This document shows, one piece after another, positions 32,911 through 41,300 of a stretch of DNA of 64,000 nt. The stretch's first letter is position 1; every line of letters starts with the position of its first letter. This stretch comes from Enterobacter cloacae subsp. cloacae ATCC 13047 (GTDB lineage Bacteria > Pseudomonadota > Gammaproteobacteria > Enterobacterales > Enterobacteriaceae). The stretch lies in the NCBI RefSeq assembly GCF_000025565.1, contig NC_014121.1:3162001-3226000 (forward strand), in the 5' to 3' direction. The translations under genes were made by a program, and so were the position numbers. The notes under the pieces were generated by a model. It was not told where the DNA came from and did not search any database. It worked only from the letters and a program-made list of their open reading frames with translations.

Positions 32911-33967
32911 GGCTTTGTTGAATAAATCGAACTTTTGCTGAGTTGAAGGATCAGATCACGTATCTTCCCGACAACGCAGACCGTTCCGTGGCAAAGCAAA
33001 AGTTCAAAATCACCAACTGGCCCACCTACAATAAAGCCCTCATCAACCGTGGCTCCATAACTTTCTGGCTGGATGATGAAGCTATTCAGGCCTGGTATGA
33101 GTCAGCAACACCTTCTTCACGAGGCAGACCTCAGCGCTATTCTGACCTTGCCATCACTACTGTGCTGGTCATTAAACGCGTATTCAGGCTGACCCTGCGG
33201 GCTGCGCAGGGCTTTATTGATTCCATTTTTTCTCTGATGAACGTTCCGCTACGCTGCCCGGATTACAGCTGTGTCAGCAGGCGGGCAAAGTCGGTTAATG
33301 TCAGTTTCAAAACGCCCACCCGGGGTGAAATCGCACACCTGGTAATTGATTCCACCGGGCTGAAGGTCTTCGGTGAAGGCGAGTGGAAAGTCAAAAAGCA
33401 TGGCCAGGAACGCCGCCGTATCTGGCGTAAGCTGCATCTCGCCGTTGACAGTAAAACACATGAAATCATCTGCGCTGACCTGTCGCTGAACAACGTTACG
33501 GACTCAGAGGCCTTCCCCGGGTTAATCCGGCAAACCCACCGGAAAATCAGGTCAGCCGCCGCCGATGGCGCTTACGATACCCGGCTATGTCACGATGAAC
33601 TGCGGCGTAAGAAAATCAGCGCGCTTATCCCTCCCCGAAAAGGTGCGGGTTACTGGCCCGGTGAATATGCAGACCGTAACCGTGCAGTGGCTAATCAGCG
33701 AATGACCGGGAGTAATGCGCGGTGGAAATGGACAACAGATTACAACCGTCGCTCGATAGCGGAAACGGCGATGTACCGGGTAAAACAGCTGTTCGGGGGT
33801 TCACTGACGCTGCGTGACTACGATGGTCAGGTTGCGGAGGCTATGGCCCTGGTACGAGCGCTGAACAAAATGACGAAAGCAGGTATACCTGAAAGCGTGC
33901 GTATTGCCTGAAAACACAACCCGCTACGGGGGAGACTTACCCGAAATCTGATTTATTCAACAAAGCC
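32911..33967. mobile_element. IS903-type insertion sequence (IS5 family)
   Basis: 1057 bases bounded by perfect 18-base inverted repeats starting GGCTTTGTTGAATAAATC, flanked on both sides by the 9-base duplication ACTGGCAAT (32902-32910 and 33968-33976). Length, ends and 9-base duplication are those of IS903 (IS5 family). It carries one intact transposase gene, so it may still be active, and the intact duplication indicates a recent insertion. Confidence 0.97.
32988..33911 (+). CDS. IS903-type transposase
   Basis: A 307-residue DDE transposase of the IS5 family, IS903 group. The catalytic residues lie in VIDSTGLKV (first Asp), AADGAYDT (second Asp) and RRSIAETAMYRVKQLFG (Glu). The GTG at 32988 gives the usual 307 residues; a TTG at 32943 would add 15 residues lying partly in the left end. 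Uninterrupted. Confidence 0.95.
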   Translation: MAKQKFKITNWPTYNKALINRGSITFWLDDEAIQAWYESATPSSRGRPQRYSDLAITTVLVIKRVFRLTLRAAQGFIDSIFSLMNVPLRCPDYSCVSRRAKSVNVSFKTPTRGEIAHLVIDSTGLKVFGEGEWKVKKHGQERRRIWRKLHLAVDSKTHEIICADLSLNNVTDSEAFPGLIRQTHRKIRSAAADGAYDTRLCHDELRRKKISALIPPRKGAGYWPGEYADRNRAVANQRMTGSNARWKWTTDYNRRSIAETAMYRVKQLFGGSLTLRDYDGQVAEAMALVRALNKMTKAGIPESVRIA

Positions 33968-34806
33968 ACTGGCAATATGTAAACTTTCATTATTTGTAAC
34001 ATCAAAATAATCGAACACGACTAAAAAGAAACCCTCACGAATTTTGTATGGATTAATGTTTATGCATATAGAGTTTTTCTCGGCCCAATCAACCCAAGCA
34101 TTATCATTGCTTTGATGCCAGATTCTAATACTATGGTTAAAGTTAGTGTTGTTAAATGTTGAAAAGTAATGTTTAAATAAATCTTTCTTATTTTTGAATA
34201 AATATTCAATTTTTATCCTTTCTGGATTAACATCAATTTGGCTAATATTTTTCCCATAATCAATTAAACCATCTCGCATTATTTTACTCTTAATTATTGA
34301 CTCTTTTATTTCACGTGATAAATGATAGGATAAATCAATAATTTCATGGCTATGCTTATTAAATTCGTTGTCACAATAATGCGCTATTGCAATATTAATT
34401 GCAACAGCGATATCTATTGTGGAAAAATGGTAGTCACCTGGTTGGAAAAGTGAATTTATTATACCTCTAAACTCTCTTGCATTAATCAAATCAAGAGGCC
34501 TGTAACATTCTCGTAGTTTTTTATCATTAACACTCGTTAGAATATCAATAATACTTTTTTGATATAAATAATGAGAGAGTTTCCTCTTAAATATGTAGTG
34601 AAACGGAGATGTAATTACTTCAGATATTTTAAAAATGTCATTTAAAATCACTTTGGATACCTAGAATGTAAGTTAAGCATATGTGCTAACCATATCAAAC
34701 TATTGCAAAAAATATATGTAGAATCTGCACTCCCCTCCCAGTTTCCATATTGTCAACTCACCACCCACCATCTATAATGTTTCCATTCAGAAAACAAGGG
34801 GAAAGG

Positions 34807-35117
34807 ATGCAAGTAGTCCAAGAGCGCCTTTCGACGCGGCCACCAGTCAATTTCCTAATCAAGCACTCGCCCTGGACGATCTTTACCGGGTACTAAAAAA
34901 TGTGCACTACCCATCACCAGACGACATGCGAAAGCGCTTCCCCCAGTCGGGACAGGATGAAATACCGGGAAAAATGGTGAGTCATTGATGTGGGTGGCGG
35001 GCATTTAAGAGTGATGTTTTTGCTGATTTTGAGCGGGGAAAGATCTTCATCAAACACATCAGCACTCACGCAGAGTATGACAAGCTCACGGACCTCTACC
35101 GGAGAACGAAAGAATGA
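34807..35117 (+). pseudogene. higB: Decayed HigB-type mRNA interferase toxin
   Basis: A HigB-family toxin gene broken by several lesions. Family sequence is readable in pieces: FDAATSQFPNQALALDDLYRV in one frame from about 34824, then YREKW, an in-frame TGA where the family has Trp, then VIDVGGGHLRVMF, and in another frame FIKHISTHAEYDKLTDLYRR to the stop. At least three single-base shifts and one nonsense codon are needed to explain it. The end overlaps the start of the intact antitoxin gene by four bases, as in a functional higBA pair. Confidence 0.82.
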
Positions 35118-35533
35118 ACTATGCAGCAGCCATCAAAGCGGCAAACGATCTGACCAACGAGCTTCCTTTCCTGGGCTCAAGCCCGTCGCGACAAGATTAC
35201 GAGGATGCTCTGGCGTTGGTGGAGTATCTGATTGAGCATGACCCCGATAGCCCGCTGGTAGAGATGCTCACCGCGAAAATCGATAAATACGAAAACGAGT
35301 CTCCGGAGTTTGCAGAATTTAATGCGCGTGTTGCCAGCATTCCGTCAGGCGTTGCGTTATTGCGAACGCTGATGGACCAGTACCATCTCACTCAGAGCGA
35401 TTTCGAGAACGAGATAGGCAAGAAGTCTCTGGTGAGTCGGATCCTTAACGGACAGCGCACGTTAACGCTGGATCATATGCGCGCGCTGGCGAAGCGTTTT
35501 GGCGTGCCGGTAAGTGCATTTGTGGGGAATTGA
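35114..35533 (+). CDS. higA: HigA-type antitoxin, partner toxin lost
   Basis: A 139-residue HigA-family antitoxin with the helix-turn-helix in the C-terminal third (about residues 88-130, HLTQSDFENEIGKKSLVSRILNGQ, then RALAKRFGVPVSAF). In intact loci it neutralises HigB and represses its own promoter. Here the toxin gene upstream is decayed while this frame is clean, so it may persist as a regulator or anti-addiction factor. GC content is higher than in the flanking immunity genes. Confidence 0.88.
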   Translation: MNYAAAIKAANDLTNELPFLGSSPSRQDYEDALALVEYLIEHDPDSPLVEMLTAKIDKYENESPEFAEFNARVASIPSGVALLRTLMDQYHLTQSDFENEIGKKSLVSRILNGQRTLTLDHMRALAKRFGVPVSAFVGN

Positions 35534-35601
35534 TGAGGATGATTTTTTAATATTAAGAAAAAAGTGACGCAGCCAAGCTGGCCATGTCGCGGCTAAAACT
35601 C

Positions 35602-35979
35602 CTATGATAATTGAAGAGGCACGTCACTGCCTTCAAACACTTCCCTCAAACACTTTCCAAGCGATTTAGAGTCTTTTGCTGCAGGAATGGCCACATGATA
35701 TTCCCTGATACCAATCATTTTTACGGCATCTTCATTAAGCACGATCACAAGTTTGTCTTCAGTGAGCTGAACAGAACGAATAGAGTCTGTTAACTCATAT
35801 TCCGTTGACTCACTCTGGAAACCAATGCATTCGTTAACGGGTAATTCATCTTCGTCGAATCGTCCGATAATGATAAAGTTTTTGGGATCATGACTGTCAT
35901 CCCCTATTCCAATGGTGAGAACATCATTTTCTTCAGCGCAGTTAATACACGTTGCAACAAGATTTTTAATTATACTCAT
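35602..35979 (-). CDS. Imm10-like immunity protein
   Basis: A 125-residue acidic protein resembling the Imm10 family of polymorphic-toxin immunity proteins (N-terminal block with NDVLTIGIGDDSHDPKNFIIIGR, then a conserved acidic/hydrophobic middle). The start overlaps the end of the 93-codon ORF upstream by 14 bases, a typical toxin-immunity arrangement. Assignment is by general resemblance only. It lies in the orphan immunity run downstream of rhs. Confidence 0.6.
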   Translation of the reverse strand: MSIIKNLVATCINCAEENDVLTIGIGDDSHDPKNFIIIGRFDEDELPVNECIGFQSESTEYELTDSIRSVQLTEDKLVIVLNEDAVKMIGIREYHVAIPAAKDSKSLGKCLREVFEGSDVPLQLS

Positions 35980-36247
35980 CAGTTGTCCTTATCATGAATC
36001 GTTTCACTCCTGACAGATTTTTACCGAAAGCCTGCAATTCATTAATATAGTTATTATCGTATGAACAGCCAAAAATGGCATCCACAGAAATATTTTTAAT
36101 AATGCTCTTTTTAAAAGACAAATTATATATTTCCAGCATAGCGAAGCGGCTGTTGCTGCTGTGATATGCTGCACCAGCCACACCCACCTTACAGCAATAG
36201 ATGGGCTTCGCCAGGATCACCGCAAGTACACTTTTATTAAAAATCAA
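35966..36247 (-). CDS. Unknown small ORF, possible toxin-tip remnant
   Basis: A frame of 93 codons whose only early start is TTG at 36247, overlapping the end of the SUKH gene. No recognised domain. The middle (about 15-32) is Cys/Ala/Gly-rich and more GC-rich than the AT-rich remainder, so it looks like a composite. Because it overlaps the Imm10-like gene by 14 bases it may be the tail of a displaced Rhs toxin tip; it may also be non-coding. Confidence 0.4.
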   Translation of the reverse strand: MIFNKSVLAVILAKPIYCCKVGVAGAAYHSSNSRFAMLEIYNLSFKKSIIKNISVDAIFGCSYDNNYINELQAFGKNLSGVKRFMIRTTDEYN

Positions 36248-36797
36248 GATCGACTTTAACTACCCCTGATGCATCTATTTTATCATTCTGAGCAGTAAGC
36301 ATATCAACAAACTCATCGAAGGAGTTTGCTATTTTCGTCAGCCCGGAGGTCACTACTGAATGATTGAATATTGGATCAGACTCGTGATCCCAAAACCAAA
36401 TCTCTCCCGACATATCTCCCTTGAGGCAAAGACAGATTTGGTTATCACCAGACGAGGCTCCTATCGGTAACCATTGATCGCGAAAATCATTCCGGTATAT
36501 ATCAGTCATTTCAAAGACAGTATATTCTTTACCCGATTCTGCAAGGCCGTACAAAGACTCAAGCGTATCGTTTCCTTGCTCATCAGACCACGGAGATGGT
36601 TGTAACGGCTTGAAAAGAATATTTACATCAAAAAGAGCAGAAACGCCAAAATGAAGTAAATAGGCACGATAACTTTCAGGAATTGGCCCTATTGATGTTT
36701 CTAATGTATGTAAATTCTTTTTCAGTTCATCTAATAGTAATGGTGTCGATTTCGCTCCAAAGCGCTCTAATTTTTTCAACAATGTTCTTTCCTCCAT
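36237..36797 (-). CDS. SMI1/KNR4 (SUKH) family immunity protein
   Basis: A 186-residue SUKH-superfamily protein: N-terminal helix with IPESYRAYLLHFG, the central LPIGASSGDNQICLCLKGDMSGEIWFWDHES segment (SUKH core with conserved Gly/Asp and Trp) and the late NSFDEFVDML helix. SUKH proteins neutralise nuclease toxins of polymorphic systems. A toxin-tip relic ends six bases before its start, which makes it the immunity gene of that lost tip. Confidence 0.82.
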   Translation of the reverse strand: MEERTLLKKLERFGAKSTPLLLDELKKNLHTLETSIGPIPESYRAYLLHFGVSALFDVNILFKPLQPSPWSDEQGNDTLESLYGLAESGKEYTVFEMTDIYRNDFRDQWLPIGASSGDNQICLCLKGDMSGEIWFWDHESDPIFNHSVVTSGLTKIANSFDEFVDMLTAQNDKIDASGVVKVDLDF

Positions 36798-36802
36798 ATA
36801 TC

Positions 36803-36997
36803 TTATGCGTAGCCAATATGGGGCACATTGGCATGAAGATCTCTCGGCAGAAGAATTATGGTAGTTTCAATCAGATGATGTGGAGTGTGCATCTTTTTCC
36901 TTAACAAATTCTGAGTCGCTTTCTGTGAAATGCCTTTTTTATCTAAAAAGACACTATTATCAATAGTAAAATACAAGCATATCTGACATTGTTTTTA
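36803..36997 (-). pseudogene. Orphan nuclease toxin-tip relic
   Basis: About 64 codons with no start codon of its own, open on the minus strand from a stop near 36998 to TAA at 36803-36805. The end reads KKMHTPHHLIE, then a stretch closing with LLPRDLHANVPHIGYA. An HH pair followed by a PRDLH...PH tail is the layout of C-terminal HNH/endonuclease VII-type toxin tips of Rhs proteins. Only the last part of such a tip remains, and it is directly upstream of a SUKH gene. Read as a displaced rhs C-terminus. Confidence 0.6.
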
Positions 36998-37079
36998 TCA
37001 CTATTTATCTATTTACTAACATCTAAATGTAAAAAAATAAGCCATAATCACATTCTAATTATGGCTCATTTTTGAAATA

Positions 37080-37601
37080 TCATAAATCAACAGTTACATT
37101 CATTCCTGCATCAAGGGATATTTCACATATTTTCTTGTAAAATTCAGTAAAGCCATTAGTAATTTTATAGATGTTGCCGCACTCATTTTTCTCAGCGATC
37201 TCAAACTCTTGGATATCATCCTCTGCATGAAGATGTGTTCTGTCCCAATAATACAAACCTTGGCTTTCACTGCCATTTAATATAAGGTAAAAGTTACCTC
37301 CAGGATCATCACCAATAATCAACTTATCATCAATGAAATCAAGTTCACTTAAAACATTTTCATTTTGACGAAAAATGTCGTGGTTTGGATTTTTCATATT
37401 TATTCCAAAAAGGGCATAAAAGGCGATAACCCCTTCATCAACACCTTCATACTCCAACTCACAAAAATCCGGAGATTTTACAACAAAGCCATTTTTCAAC
37501 CTGAGGAATTCTTTATAATCTTCAGGCAAACTGATTTTGAATTTTACCTCCAAAATTTTAATTTCATCTTGAGTTGTAGGTTTACCGCATGAAATAGGCA
37601 T
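37080..37601 (-). CDS. SMI1/KNR4 (SUKH-1) family immunity protein
   Basis: A 173-residue SUKH protein with the N-terminal signature FKISLPEDYKEFLRLKNG and the core DDKLIIGDDPGGNFYLIL followed by YYWDRTH, then NGFTEFYKKI at the end; all are typical of SUKH-1 immunity proteins. AT-rich. Transcribed in the same direction as rhs and 144 bases after the next SUKH-like gene. Its cognate toxin is not obvious; it may be an orphan from an earlier toxin tip. Confidence 0.85.
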   Translation of the reverse strand: MPISCGKPTTQDEIKILEVKFKISLPEDYKEFLRLKNGFVVKSPDFCELEYEGVDEGVIAFYALFGINMKNPNHDIFRQNENVLSELDFIDDKLIIGDDPGGNFYLILNGSESQGLYYWDRTHLHAEDDIQEFEIAEKNECGNIYKITNGFTEFYKKICEISLDAGMNVTVDL

Positions 37602-37745
37602 AAGCTCTCCTTGCTAAGTTCATGACTTCTTGATCTTAGTTACTCAACCTCTATTATGGAAAAATTGATTGTAGTAATTAAAGCCGGAACTTAATGGTTT
37701 CCGGCATACTCCATTTATTCATCTATATCAAAAAAAACATGTATC

Positions 37746-38309
37746 CTAGCCATAAAAATAATCATAGAAAGCATTGAAATTTTCATTACCGATAAGAGGC
37801 ACAATTCTTTTCCGCAACTCATCAATAAAATCATCTTTTACTTCGTCATTATCATCTGCTATATCAAAGATATCATATTGGCCATATACCAAATCAATAA
37901 GCTCAGCCAATGAAAATATAAATCCAGAGAGACTGCCAGCTATTTTAAATGGTTCAATTACATCATAACTTGCATATATAGAGGTATTCCCTTCATCGAC
38001 AACCGCAATTATAGGTTTACCTCCACCTAAATCATCACCAATAACAAGGTAATTGTTTGGTAAGTACTCATAACCATTTTGAGCCTTCGAGAGCTCACTG
38101 ACAGAGTGAATTTTAATTGGCGTGAAGCCTGTTTCAATTTTTAACTGTTCAGGATTATAATTTTTATATAAGTAATCAACATCTGTTGAACGAGGTAAGT
38201 TGGATGGGAATACATTATCCAAGTCATTGACTGTATTGAAACTCCCGGGCAGCGAGTGTTTTTTGCAAATAACAACAAGTTTTTTTAAAGACTCTTCAAT
38301 TTCACTCAT
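37746..38309 (-). CDS. SUKH-like protein, candidate immunity to the Rhs tip
   Basis: A 187-residue acidic, AT-rich protein with the SUKH-type core NNYLVIGDDLGGGKPIIAVVDEG and the preceding LSKAQNGYEYLP; the N-terminal part is less typical. It begins 33 bases after the rhs stop on the same strand, the usual place of the cognate immunity gene, so it most likely blocks the GHH/HNH nuclease tip of the Rhs protein. SUKH pairing with nuclease tips is a known family association. Confidence 0.75.
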   Translation of the reverse strand: MSEIEESLKKLVVICKKHSLPGSFNTVNDLDNVFPSNLPRSTDVDYLYKNYNPEQLKIETGFTPIKIHSVSELSKAQNGYEYLPNNYLVIGDDLGGGKPIIAVVDEGNTSIYASYDVIEPFKIAGSLSGFIFSLAELIDLVYGQYDIFDIADDNDEVKDDFIDELRKRIVPLIGNENFNAFYDYFYG

Positions 38310-38342
38310 AACAATACCTCACATTCAGCATATTCATTGATA

Positions 38343-41300
38343 TTATTGACAGCTCTTCAAATTCTTACGGGTAAGGTTGCGGTCTATCAGTCGTCCTTTA
38401 CCTGGAGTGTCATAACTGCCACGATGACCTTGTAGTCCATGTAAATGCTCATCATAGCCGCTTGGATGATTAGCATTCTGGAGAAATACAATATTCCTTG
38501 GATCACCTTGCCATTTTCCTCCCAGAACACCATTACCTTTCACACTATTGATATGATGGCCTGTATAACCCATTTCGGACATAACCGACGATAATTGGCG
38601 GTTATTTTTTGTGCTTAGTATTATTTCCCGTTCAGCAGCCGTCCAGTCTCGGCTTCCACCTCCAGCCGCAACTAGTTCTCTTTCTTCTCCCCATGCTCGG
38701 CTTATTGCTGTCGCCCTAGCTCCCGGCTGCGCGCTAAGGCTAGGATCTGGTTTGTAACGAACTAAACCTTGCGCGGAGAGTCCCCACGGATCAATCCACC
38801 CCAACGGATTCGGCGCATACTGATAAAGGTTCCACCCGCCATTCAACCCAATCGGATCCTGCACAATAAACCGCCCGACCTGCGGGTCGTAGTAGCGGAA
38901 CAGGTTATAGTGCAGCCCCGTTTCACCGTCAGCGTACTGCCCTGCATAGCGAAGCGGTTGATGCGCCATCGCTGTGCGATTCACAACCCGTGAGAACCCT
39001 TCGCTCTGATGGCGCACCTCGCCAAAGCTGCCGTACTGGCCGCTCCAGCGTACCGCACCACGTTCGTCGGTCACCTCCAGCGGCGCGCCGTTCAGGTCGG
39101 TGTTGAACCAGTAAATCTCACCGCTGCTCTGGTCTCGGAGATGATCCACCCGCGCCAGCGGGCTCCAGGCTTCATTCGGGTCATAAATATATGTACTGCA
39201 CAACCCGGTTTGCTGCTGCTCCTGCAACAGGCGGTAGCCCTGCCACAGGAAGCGCGTTTCGGTGGTGCCGTGCGCGGTGGTGACGATTTTGCGGGTACGG
39301 CGGCCCAGCGCGTCGTAGTGATAGCGCGCCTCAAACCGCCCTTCCGGCCCGGTTCCGCGGGCGGATACCAGACGGTTCTCGGCGTCATACGCATAATGCT
39401 GTTCATACAGCCCGTTGCGGCGGCTGACCAGGTTGCCCCAGTGGTCGTATTTCATAAACAGCGCCTGCCAGTGCTGCAGGCGGTTATCCGTGACCGGTAC
39501 CGCATCATCATTGGCGGCGAGGTTATCCGCGGCGTCATAGCTGAACTGCGCGCGGCTGTGCCCCTGTCGGGCCTCGTAGTGCTTCAGCAGACGCCCTTCG
39601 GCGTCGTAGCCGTAATCCACCTCACCGCGCAGGGTGTCGCTGACGCCAGAAAGCTCACCGCGTGCGGTGTAGCGATACAGGCGTTCCAGTATCGCCTGCT
39701 CCGGCAGGGTCACCTCCGTACTCAGCTCACTGCGCTGCAGGGTACGTCTGCCAAGGCTGTCATACTGGCGGAGCTGCTCGCGCGCGCCCTGGGTGCGGCG
39801 AATTTCCCTGTGCAGGCGGTCGCGGGTGAACTCGGTCACCAACTGCTGCCCGAAGCGGATGGCGCTGACATGGCCGGAGCCATAGTGCAGCCAGGCCAGC
39901 TTTTGCTCGCCGGGCAGCGTCAGGCCGGTCAGGTTGCTCAGGGCATCCCATTCATAGCCCACTGCGCCGTTAATGCCGGATTCGCTCAGCACGCGCCCGG
40001 CGGCATCGTGGCGGTAAGCAATCTCATCGCTTTCGATACCCAGCGCAACGCCTTCGGCTGTTGGCGTGCGGCGGATGCGGGTGATCTGGCCGCTCAGGTC
40101 GCGGACGTAGCGGTACTCCGCGTGGCGCTGAGTGCGCCCGATCAGCAGCCCGCTGTCGTCATAGCTGAACTGCTGGACGCGACGGGCGATGCCGCCGTCG
40201 GCGGCAGGTCGGCCGTTTTCTTCGAGCGCGCAGAGGAACCCTCGCGCATCCCATTCCATATGGCGCACGGTCTCGTCCGGGCGCGTTTCGCTGAGCGGGC
40301 GGCCCACGGCGTCATAGGTGAAGCGGTATTCCGCCCCGTTGCCGTTATCGAGTCGCAGCAGGTTACCGCGCGGGTCGTAGCGCCACTGGCGCACGCGGCC
40401 AATACGATCGGTGAGGCTGACCGGGAGACCGAGCGCGTTATAGGCCCAGCTTACCTCGCTTTCCAGCGGGTCGCGCCAGCCCGTGAGCTGGCCGCGTTCG
40501 TTCCACACCAGCGACTCGCGGCTGCCGTCCGGATGGATCACGGCACTCAGCAGCCCGGCGTTGTTCCACTCCCGACGCGTGATATTCCCTTCCGCATCCT
40601 CGCTGGCAATCAGCTGCCCGAAACGGTCGTAACTGAAACGGGTCACGCTGCCAGAGCAATCGGTGCGCTGCGTCAGCAGCCCCTGGATGTTCCAGACCAG
40701 ACGTACCACGCCGCCGAGGGCATCGGTGATGCTCTCCGGCAGGTTCTCTTCCTCATCGGGATAGTGATACGCGGTGGCGTTACCGGCCGGATCCGTTTCC
40801 GACAGCAGACGACCGCGAAGGTCGTACATCGCCTGCGATGAAGTACCGTCCGGGTAGACCGTCCGGGTGATGCGATCGGTCAGACGATACCAGTAATATT
40901 CTGTGCAACGGCCCGCCGGGTCCGTCTCACTGGTCATGCGGCCATACTTATCCCAGGTACTGCAGCGCATCGCACCGCCGGGCAGAATGACATCGCTGAG
41001 CTCGCCGTCGCGGTAGACAAACGTCGTCTGGCGGCCGTCGTAATCCGTGAAACGCGCGACGTTGTCGTCGTCGTCAATCAGCCAGTTCGCCTGCGCACCA
41101 TCATCACGATTGGCGCGACGGATGCCGTTTTCAAAATCGTATTCAAACGTCAGCTGTTCGCCGCCGCTGTGGCGGAAACCGACCACGCGCGGCAGACCAT
41201 CAATCTCCCGCCAGCGGTATTCGCTCAGCAGGCCATTGGCGTCCTCGTGGGCGCTCATCAGCCCGTCCTGCCAGCGGAAGCGTCGGCGCACGCTACCGCC

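Larger units (their letters stand above)
32836..34651 (-). pseudogene. AT-rich unknown gene interrupted by IS903-type element
   Basis: A minus-strand gene split by an insertion sequence. The 5' part (34651 down to 33968) encodes 227 residues; removal of the element and one 9-base duplication restores the frame for about 22 more residues (ending YVWMR) to a stop at 32836-32838, giving an original protein of about 249 residues. The protein is AT-rich and Lys/Asn/Ile-rich, with no recognised domain, no signal peptide and no membrane segment. It is last in the minus-strand run of immunity-type genes downstream of rhs, so a past immunity role is possible but unproven. As it stands it would end with five residues from the element. 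Confidence 0.8.

Noticed and set aside
32943..32987. Longer transposase start at TTG 32943
   Set aside because: It would place 15 extra residues against the left end of the element; the GTG at 32988 gives the standard 307 residues.
39009..40841. Open frame of 610 codons opposite the Rhs repeats
   Set aside because: Shadow of the repetitive Rhs core on the other strand; it starts and ends inside rhs with no promoter or family features.
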